64,000 nucleotides of DNA from Knufia peltigerae. Lineage: Eukaryota > Ascomycota > Eurotiomycetes > Chaetothyriales > Trichomeriaceae. The notes under the pieces are model-generated. The model searched no databases. It saw only the letters and a program-made list of their open reading frames with translations, and was not told the origin of the DNA. Position 1 is the stretch's first letter. Each line of letters begins with the position of its first letter. Shown here piece by piece: positions 55,283 through 64,000 of the stretch. Both the position numbers and the translations under genes were made by a program. Location: assembly GCA_030247855.1 (NCBI GenBank), contig JAPDRN010000028.1, positions 62,001 to 126,000 on the forward strand. The letters are read 5' to 3'.

Positions 55283-58200
55283 ATGATTGATCCAGAGCTT
55301 TCAGATTTCTACGAGAACTTGTACGATAGCCCATTGACTGAGCCGAAGGACGAACAGGATGTCAAGAATATCCTCGCTTGCATTAGAGCCGGGCATGGAG
55401 ATCTCGATGATGAAGATGATGATCAACTACGAAAGGCGGGCTCGGAACTTTTCCGGAAGAAGATCACTATGATGGCAACCAAGTCACGCAAGGTTTTGGC
55501 TCAGTTCACCAAGATGTAGGTGATTCTTCAGGCAGAGATCCATCTTTCTCATTGTCACTTTCAGGATCTCCAACCAGCTCTACGACGACCCTTTCAGATT
55601 CTTTTATGAGCTCCTCCAGAATGCAGACGACGCCCGATACTCTCGACATGATGATATACCCACCATTAGTTTTACTGTCTCTCAAACAGAGCTTATCGTC
55701 GACCTCAACGAAGACGGCTTCTCCTTGTCGGATGTGTTGGCAATCTGTAGCACTGGTGAAAGCTCCAAGACACTTGATCAAAACTCCACTGGAGAAAAGG
55801 GGTTTGGCTTCAAATCTGTCTTTGGAGTGGCAGACCAGGTGCACATTACCTCTGGAGTGTGGTCTTTTCGCTTCAAGCATCAACGGAACGAGGAAGGAAT
55901 CGGCATGATTCAGCCTTTATGGGAATCTGGGGAGCAATTGCCAGACAATGTTCGCACCCGCTTTCGACTTCGACTTTCGTTCAGCGAGAATGACGGACTG
56001 GAAACTCTTGGCGCCCAGTTGAGATCTTTACACCCAAGTATCGTCTTCGGTTTGCGCAAGATAAAGAAGCTATCCGTTCGCTTCGAGAATGCTGAAGCTA
56101 CGAACGGGATGATCTCTTTTGAGAAGTCTATCGATGCGGAGCAAAGTATTATGACGATCGTTTCTCGAGAGGGTGCAAAAGCCACTGAGTACTTTTACCG
56201 AGTCCTCGCCAGCAAAGCATCGAACATGCCTCGCAACGCTGAGCGTTCCCAGACAACCTCTAATGTCACAATCGGTCTGCCAATCTCGTCCCCAAATGAT
56301 GGCTCCCCACTCCTCGAATCATCAGGTCAATATGTCTTTGCATTTCTGCCTATTATGCAGATAAAAGAGCTCCCCTTTTTGATAAATGCAGACTTCATCC
56401 TGACTGGCAGTAGGCAGGCCATTTCGGATAACGCTTGGAACAAAGCGTTAAGGAACGAGATTGCGGCCCTATTCTGCACATTTGCAGAAAGACTGGTTCT
56501 TGAAAGAAGTAACCTTTCTTATGAGTGGCTTGCTTATATTCCGCTTCAAGCTATGGTCGGATTTTTCCAGCCTCTACTGGCTTTAGTACTGCAGAAACTG
56601 AGGGAGAACGAGCTGTTCTTTTCGGAGTTCGAAACCTTGCGCAAACCGAAACAACTTCGCATATTGACTCCCGATTTTACTCATCAGTCCGAGCCCCTCC
56701 TGCCAGGAACTGGGCTACCCTGGTGCTTTTTGTCAAATACATACAAAGTAGCATATTATCCAGCGCTGCTTGAGGTTGGGATTGCGAGGCTGAACTTCGA
56801 AGAGGCTTTGGACCTTATTGAAGGTGACGTCGAAAGTGGTCACTCAAGTTTACATTCCCGATCACTGGACGATTCGTGGCATGACACGTTTGCATTATTT
56901 ATCAAACATGGGCTGGCCCTTAGCAATATAAGATACAAGAAACGGATCTACGACTTGCCTCTCATTCCTGTCCGGGTTGGTGGGGCACTGGAATGGCACC
57001 GGCCTGGATCAGACATTTTCTTCCCACACGCGGTTGACGAAGGCACTGGTTCTGAATGTATCCGTATCCTGATTCCCACGGACATTGAACTTGTGGTCCT
57101 GCAACCGGACGCAGCTACTGCACCAAAACGACGTGAGGTATACCTAACCCTAGGAGTTCGACATGGCAGTTCTTTTGAGATCTGCTCTGCTATCACCAGG
57201 AAAATGACAAAGTCAGGCACAAGGAAAATGTTTGACATACTGCGTTCGGCGGAACTTCTTTTTTGGTTTTCTAACCAGGACTTCAATGTTAAAGACAAAG
57301 TCCAGGCCGCAACCTCTGGCGGCATTTATAGCACTTCAAATCTGTTGTTTATGCGTTCAAGTCAACCATATCATGCAGAATGTCTGGTATGCCTCAATGA
57401 GAATCCAGACTATGGCAGGCACTTTTTGAACGAAATCTATCAGTCTTCCCAGGTCGCAACCAGATCACGTGGCGGCAAAACCTGGGAACAGTGGCTGGTT
57501 GAAGTTGCTGGTGTACGATGGTATCCACCTCTTCAGGACGTCTCAAACCGCGAGAAGCTACACTGGGTACTCGAGGTTGTTCATGGCCGGGATTCAATCC
57601 TATTCTTGTCTGTGATCCAAGCTTATTGGGCGAAAGAGTACAGCAGTTCGTGTCGGTTTAACTCTAAGCTGAACGAAGTGCTGCAAAAGTGCCAAGTGCT
57701 CTGCCAACATGGCGGAACTGAACAGCTTTCAAAATGCTGGTTTCCAAGTGAGACAATTCTGTCTGTGGCGCGGAGATATGGCGTTGAAAAACAACTGCCG
57801 ATTCTATCATTGCCCGACGCTGCGCAGGAACATCTGATCTCCGACTGGCCAGCCTTAAGAGATTTGGGTATATGTTACAGGCTTGATTTGTGGTTCTATC
57901 GCCAAGCGATTTCACTGCTCTCTGCAACAAGACAGCGGCCGAAGATCGACTCAGTGACAATGGGATGGCTCTACAAGAATATGGCTGATCTGGTGACTTT
58001 GGAGGATCGAAAGGCTATTCAGGTTAGTGATATTTTCTAGGCTGATGCACTTGCTGACAGCCTCCAGGGCTCTTTCAAGAACAGCCCTCTCATTTGGGAC
58101 TCAAGTAGTAACCTCTGGCGAACCATCGACCAGTGTGTGTGGGAAAGTCAAATTGAACTCCATCGGAGATTTGTGATAACTTCGGTATATGATAAGAGCG

Positions 58201-60639
58201 TTGTTTCAGGCTTATTTGAGACACATCTCCAAGTCCCAAGTGTCTCAATCGAATGTTTGATCGAGGAGCTTGAGTACCTCAGGGATTCACGGGGCCCTGG
58301 GGTTGATGCGGAGCTGCAAACTACGGTTATGAAAGTGTACAAATATCTTGCCAATATGACTGTCACTGTGGAACAGAGGCAGGATATCAGGTTGGTCGAC
58401 TTGGCTGTGAAGAGTATGCATGTGCTAAAATCTGCAGGCGGTATTTCAAGGAGAAGAAACTCATACTTGATCTTCGTAGCAATGACTGGTTGCAATCGAC
58501 CTCTTGCGTCTGGCACTCTACCATGGACGTCGGCAACCTTGTTCCAGTTGCCGCAACGTATTCAGAGTTGCAAGACTTCTTTGTACGAGTCCTTGCGATC
58601 GAGACCATTACTCCAACGTTCATGATGAAACAGCTCGCCACAGCTGCTAAAAGTAAGACAAAGTCGGCCAACAATATCAAAAGGCTTATGTTGGCTGTAT
58701 CAGAATTGCTGGATATGAGCAGCAACGGTTCACAATTCAGGCACAGCATGGAAGTACTCGATGAATGCGCTTACTTGCCTTGTAGATCAACCACAGGAGG
58801 TATCGAATTCCGCTCCAAGTCACAATCGTTCTTCATTGTTGACAATGAAGCCTATGCCAATGAGTTCGGAGATCAGCTGGTCATGCTTGACTTCAACTAT
58901 GAACAAGTGAATTCTATACACAAGCTGATTCGACTGCTTGGTCTAGACGACCATTATCTCGCACGACATGTACAATCGGAAACCTCGGCCCGCGTTTCGA
59001 CACCGAGTGATACCCTCACTGCTCAGTTTCATGAATGTGCCTATCCTATTTCATGGTAATGATCCGACCCCCTCTCGTGATCGGAATAGAAGCTGACCCT
59101 TGCTGCTTCAGTTGCGCCATATCGCACCGGAGTGCGCTATTCTCAAATCAGAGCAGACTCCTGTATGACGCTCTGGCAAATACGACCATTCACACCTCCT
59201 CCGAGATGTTTACCTACCTCTTCGTCACGCAAGACGAGCATCCAGTCAAGGTTCCCACTTCCAGACCTTCTCTGATCTCAAAACATGAACACAACAAGCT
59301 TGAAATCACGCTTCCGTCTGAAGAAAGAGCAACCAGGCAGTGCATGCGCTCGCAACTCCCAGGCTATATCGCCACAGAGCTCCTTGACATCTTTGACTCT
59401 AGGGCGGAGAAGCAAATATATAGAATCCTCAACGAGCTTGGGACTGGCACAGATGACATCCTCTTCGAGGAAGGAATCTCGCGAGTGTCATGGCGGCCAG
59501 AAACACGGCGTCCAGCACCTACCCCACCAGTTATAGCTGTACCACCCCCAGACTTGGCCGAAGACGAAACAACCCTTCCCACTAGTCCTATTCAAATCCA
59601 AACATACCATCGGCAAGCCTATCGAGCTCTTCCCGTAGATATCAGGCATGAGGTCGATGCGCCAGATTACTGGAAGGTGATCGAGCATGTCCACAAACAA
59701 GCATCGAAGATTGGAGACAGACTTCACGGGCGCAGTTACGAGGCTGCAGACTTGAACGATTTGGCCGCAGATTTCGCTGGCCTTGCGCTTGACCACACCG
59801 TATTCGACCCGGACGACTACCCCGACCTATTTGGGAATGATGTGTGGCTCAGTAAATTCAGATTGGGCGCGGCGGGTGAGCTTTTTGTGAGCCAAACAAC
59901 ATGCCCTCCTCAGTCACAGCCCACATTTGTTAACCTAGATATACAGGTATATGAAGTGTTCAAATACATGCTGGGCGATAACTTCGGACTGGAAAACTGG
60001 CAAAGCAACATTCGATACCTCGTACAAGCACATGAATCCTACCGACACGTCACTCGGCGGAGTGAACCAGAAACGGCCGATATTGTGTTTTGCGACCATG
60101 ACGCCGCTCTCGAAGTCCACTTAACAATTTTACAGAACATGTTGATTGATGAACTGCAGGAATCTTTGCCTTGGACCTGCTTTTTGTCACCGAATTCATC
60201 GCAGGTAATTTTACTCAGTGGGTGCCCTTTGATGCCGTGTACGCTGACCCAGGCCTCAAGACACGAGTGGAATGGCTCTTCGAGGTCAAGACCACCCTTG
60301 GACCATGTGAAACTGAGTTTTACATGAGCCAGAATCAATATAACCTGGTGAGTGAAGCCCCCCCCGGAATACTGCAGCCAATACATATGCTGTTGTTACC
60401 AGCGCTTTACCGCTTCACAAGAACATTACGGACTGACTGACTGACTGCCGTTTACATAGATGAGAGAGCTTGGAACCCAAGAAAATGGCGAGAGAAAAAG
60501 GGTCTACTGTATAGTTCGGGTGTACAACTTGCTTAGCAATAAGATTGGGATCAGACTCTACGTTGATCCATGGCGATTCAGGGAGAGTCGACTGGAATTC
60601 GGTACGACTGAAAAGTGGAAAGTGAAGCCCATAGGTTGA
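55283..60639 (+). CDS. NO VEIN/sacsin-like protein: HSP90-type ATPase plus NOV_C (DUF3883) nuclease-like domain
   Basis: Seven exons (55283-55515, 55565-58022, 58068-58390, 58438-59055, 59112-60204, 60261-60347, 60460-60639) give 1,663 residues. Residues 78-300 form a GHKL ATPase: N box ELLQNADDA (Glu93, Asn97), DLNEDGF (Asp128, Gly129), and glycine box TGEKGFGFKS (154-162). This is the sacsin/NO VEIN form. A long helical middle follows. Residues about 1490-1663 match NOV_C: ETADIVF (Asp1534), then FEVKTT (Glu1583, Lys1585), the D...ExK order of PD-(D/E)XK nucleases, and YMSQNQYNLMREL. The exon 5/6 junction is uncertain: this choice uses an AAG acceptor, other choices shift frame. Plant NO VEIN acts in vesicle traffic; fungal members are uncharacterised. 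An NLR gene follows 369 bp on. Confidence 0.85.
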
Positions 60640-61008
60640 ACTTGACGGCGATTTCTGGAAAAAGCACAAGGTTCCAGCTACTCGGTCGATGGTGGTGTAG
60701 TATTTTTATGTATCATAGTTGAATTCTGGGGCTGTGTGTAGAGCAGCTCATTTGTGTTGAGTTCAATATACTCTGATTGGCTTTTGAAGTGCACGAACAA
60801 GCGACACCAACGTGGCAGCCTCTCGTCCATCCAAGTAAACCGACTCGCTTAATGTAGTCACAACCCAGCCAGACTTCGCCTTGGACCCTATCTCAAACCC
60901 AAGAAACGGTGTCTGTATTTCTCCCATATTGATCATTGTCTGCGCTTATTCCGTTATTGTCGAGTGTTGTTTGAAAAGGGGGTGAGAAACCCGACGAGAC
61001 GCACGCAA
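60640..61008. other. Intergenic, 369 bp
   Basis: Short gap between the ATPase-nuclease gene and the NLR gene on the same strand; must hold the terminator of one and promoter of the other. No gene is seen. Confidence 0.6.
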
Positions 61009-64000
61009 ATGGCCGATCCACTAGGGATCATGGGCGTCATCGGCGTCGTGGCCCAGATTATCCAGCTAGGTGTCCAGTTTGGGTTGGATTGGAACGATGC
61101 CCCAGCCGACACCAAAAGTTTCATTGCAGAGCTCGAAGTCCTGAGTCTCGTCCTTTCCGAAATGAAAAAGAAGATGATTGATGATCCAGAGTCCAGAGAG
61201 GCGTTCGAGGGTAGCAGCAGTCACTCTCCTACGACTACGACTACGGCGAGTACAAGTACCCCAGATAAGGAGGAAGAAGCATCTCCGGAAGAGACGGACA
61301 CTTCTGTTTTGGTCTCGGCATCATCAAGCACAATGACAGAAACTCCTGTGCTCATTTCAACATGTCGATATGAACTAGAAATTCTGTTGGAGGATCTGGA
61401 GAAGAGATGTCAAAGTGGTCATCATCGAGTGCTGAGCTGGCAATGACTTAGGGGGGCATTCCTCGCCAAAAGAACACGAGATGCCGTGGAGAATCTACAT
61501 CGGAGATGTCAGGCCTTGAATAGTATGGCCATCATCGACACCGCCGCCATCGGAGCACGAACCTACAATAAGGTCAACCAGATGTACATTCGACAACAAC
61601 AAAGTTCGGAGCAGTCCGAGAAGAAGAACGACCAGCTCATCAAAATACAAAGAAAGGCAGCACTGATGAGGAAATTATACACTTCGGCTTACAGAGATCG
61701 CAAGGACAGGAACCCGAGGCGAGTCAAAGGGACCTGTGAATGGTTTACACATCATCCACTGTTTCAGACTTGGAAAGACAACAAATCGTCGTGCTTGCTC
61801 AGGGTATCTGCCGACCCGGGATGTGGGAAATCAGTTTTGGCAAAGTACTTGGTTGACGAGGTCCTCCGGAGCAGCACGCACGAGAGGAGAACTACTTGTT
61901 ACTTTTTCTTCAAGGATGACTTTGTTGATCAGAGAACCTCGGAGAGTTGCATGTGTTGTATCCTGAGACAGATTTTCACTCAAAGACCCAAGTTTTTGTC
62001 GGAAGAGATTCTGACCAAGTTCGAAGAGGACGGCGACCAGCTCATAGGTTCCTTCCGTGGCCTCTGGGATATCCTTATTGATATCATCAACACGGTGAAT
62101 CAGGATATGTCGGTCGATGATGGTGGTGTTTCAACGACGGGACACTCCCCGGCTGGTGGTGAGATTATCTGCGTCCTGGATGCCTTGGATGAGTGTGAAG
62201 ATAGGGGTCAACGTCAATTCGCGGAAGCCTTGCGCAACAGCAATTTCGGGCGTACAGCACAAAACAACAGAATCGCCTTGAAATTCCTCCTGACAAGTAG
62301 GCCATACACTCAAATTCAGCGAGACTTTGGCTTTTTCAATACCGTTATACCTGCCATTCACTTGGACGGTGAAGGCGAGGTTGAGGTCGGAAAGATTTCC
62401 AAAGAGATCAACGTCGTCATTGAAAGCAAAATCAAGGACCTGACCTCCCGACTCCAACTCCTACCCGAAGAACAGCAGACTCTGAAAGATGAGATGAACC
62501 GGATTCCACATCGGACGTATCTCTGGGTGCACCTGATATTTGAGATTATCCAGGACAGTGTCGACATTACGAAAGAGTCCTTGCGCTTAACCATCCGCAA
62601 TCTTCCCACAACCATCGAGGCGGTCTACGACAAAATTCTGGGCAAGACTCGCAACCCTTCAAAAGCAAAGAAAATCTTGCACATCGTCGTGGCCGCCGAA
62701 AGGCCCTTGGTTCTGAAAGAAATGGCCGTAGCACTGGCCATCAAAGAAAACCATAGGGGACACAACGATCTCGAACTCGAACCAGAGACCCGCTTCCGTA
62801 GTACTCTCAGAGAAATCTGTGGCCTCTTTGTGACCGTTATAGACTCCAAGATTTACCTGCTTCACCAAACAGCCAAGGAATTCTTGGTCCAGGAAACAAC
62901 TCCAGACTCAGACAGTGTTGTTGTCGACAACGAAGAAACAGGTTTTCTTCTTCGTTGGAAAAAATCTCTCCAGGTAACAGAGTCTCACCGAATTCTGGCA
63001 GAAATCTGCATGTGGCGCCTTTTATGGGATGATGTTGCAGTCAAGAATAATTCCTTCCATGTGGCTACTACTGCCGCAGACTCGGACTCCTCGAAGATAG
63101 GGACCGACGATCATATTTTGCTCGATTATTCGGCCCAGAATTGGGTCACTCATTTCCACAATGCCCAGATAGACGACGACGACGACGGTACGATGGCCTC
63201 CATGGCATCCAGACTTTGTGATCAAGACCCAACTACTCCGTTGTCTTGGTTCAAGCGTCATTGGAACCGTCGACGTTTGAACGAGCGTATGATTTATCCC
63301 ACGGGACTCAACAGTTTGATAATTGCTTCATTTTGTGGTCTTGAATGTGTGGTGGTCAAGTTGTTGGCTGTTGAAAGCACGGGTGGCATTGTTGACCGGC
63401 TAATAAACTCGAGGGACGACAGGTACAAGGGGACTCCGTTGGCTTGGGCGGCCGAGTACGGCCACGAAGGAGTGGTTAGACTCTTGATTGCCAGAAGGAA
63501 CAAGATCGACGTAGACTCGGAGAATTCTCAACGTCGAACACCTTTGTCGTTCGCCGCCGAGCACGGTCACGAGGTCGTCCTCAAGATGCTCCTCGACACC
63601 GACAAGGTTGATGCGGATGCCAAGAGCAATCACGGCCGGTCACCATTGTCCTATGCTGCAGCCGGGGGACACGAACGCATTGTTGAGATGTTGCTGTTGG
63701 ACACGAGACAAAGAGTCGACCCAGATGCTAAGGATAGTGGCAACCGTACTCCCCTTTTTTGGGCGGCGTGGTACGGTAGGATCGGGGTGGTCAACATGTT
63801 GCTACTCCTCGAAAATCACAGAATCGATGTCGACCGTGCGGATGATTGTGGTAGGACACCACTTTTGGCCGCGGCCCGAAACGGACGCGAGGAGGTTATC
63901 AAGTCACTCCTCAACACCAGGAGAGTCGACGTGAATCATCAAGATTCAAAAGGACGGACTCCACTATGGCATGCTACACGTAGAAAGCATGTCGGTATTG
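61009..64000 (+). pseudogene. NACHT-ankyrin NLR with in-frame stop, incomplete at window end
   Basis: Starts at MADPLGIMG and continues in one frame to the window edge (997 codons), except for a TGA at 61444-61446 (codon 146). Residues 1-225 form a helical fungal STAND N-terminal domain. The NACHT region has the P-loop DPGCGKS (269-275), YFFFKDDF, Walker B ICVLDALDEC near 388 and LLTSRPY. A winged-helix part includes IVVAAERPLVLKEMAVALAI and LLHQTAKEFL. From about residue 760 there are ankyrin repeats of fungal type (TPLAWAAEYGHEGVVRLLI, SPLSYAAAGGHERIVEMLL). The TGA stands before LRGAFLAK, where relatives have a charged residue, so CGA to TGA is the simple explanation. No intron removes it without also removing conserved residues. 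Known role of family: non-self recognition and programmed cell death. Confidence 0.8.

Noticed and set aside
60428..60447. GACT tetranucleotide repeat in the last intron of the ATPase-nuclease gene
   Set aside because: Only about four units; ordinary for an intron.
61444..61449. Programmed readthrough of TGA in the NLR
   Set aside because: The known efficient context is TGA CTA; here it is TGA CTT. Possible but not supported, so a nonsense change is preferred.
61397..61480. An intron hiding the NLR stop
   Set aside because: Donors and acceptors in matching phase exist only if the conserved GAFLAKRTRD or LLEDLEKRC parts are removed.
1..64000. tRNA genes, rRNA, CRISPR arrays, intact transposons with terminal repeats
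   Set aside because: I looked for B-box-like motifs, regular spacer repeats and transposase signatures on both strands and found none that hold up.

Overview
The window is nuclear DNA of a filamentous ascomycete (Pezizomycotina). The evidence is short introns (about 44-80 nt) with GTRAGT-like donors and CTAAC-like branch sites, several Zn2Cys6 regulators, a HET-domain gene, a fungal NLR and a COT-1 type NDR kinase. The gene set would fit a black-yeast-like eurotiomycete (Chaetothyriales), but that placement is an impression from protein style and was not tested.

Layout. 0-11 kb is a core block: a small membrane protein, the polarity kinase COT-1, the mitochondrial import subunit TIM54, tubulin cofactor E and the TFIIF beta subunit. 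11-24 kb alternates regulators and hydrolases: a Zn2Cys6 regulator, a secreted amidohydrolase, a second Zn2Cys6 regulator, the retromer subunit VPS29, RNase P/MRP subunit POP7, a third Zn2Cys6 protein, and a divergent amidase-family protein that has lost two of its three catalytic residues. 24-28 kb holds sulfite oxidase and a sulfite efflux pump in divergent orientation. A CorA-like transporter follows.

31-48 kb is metabolic accessory DNA: a class III aminotransferase, a possible DUF3435-like remnant, a HET-domain gene, then a compact set made of a Zn2Cys6 regulator, a peroxisomal D-amino-acid oxidase, a D-2-hydroxyacid dehydrogenase, an Asp/Glu-racemase-like protein and an anion:cation symporter of the MFS. 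I read this set as a likely D-amino-acid/2-oxo-acid catabolic cluster. A membrane-anchored methyltransferase, an uncharacterised coiled-coil protein, a HIT hydrolase and an AIF/FSP1-like oxidoreductase follow.

55-64 kb ends with the most striking pair: a roughly 1,660-residue protein joining an N-terminal HSP90-like (sacsin/NO VEIN type) ATPase to a C-terminal NOV_C/DUF3883 domain with a PD-(D/E)XK nuclease signature, directly followed by a NACHT-ankyrin NLR that carries an in-frame TGA and runs off the window. Together these look like an innate-immunity or allorecognition locus.

Exon boundaries were derived by hand from splice signals and reading-frame continuity; they have not been checked against transcripts or homologues. 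No tRNA, rRNA, CRISPR array or intact transposon was recognised.
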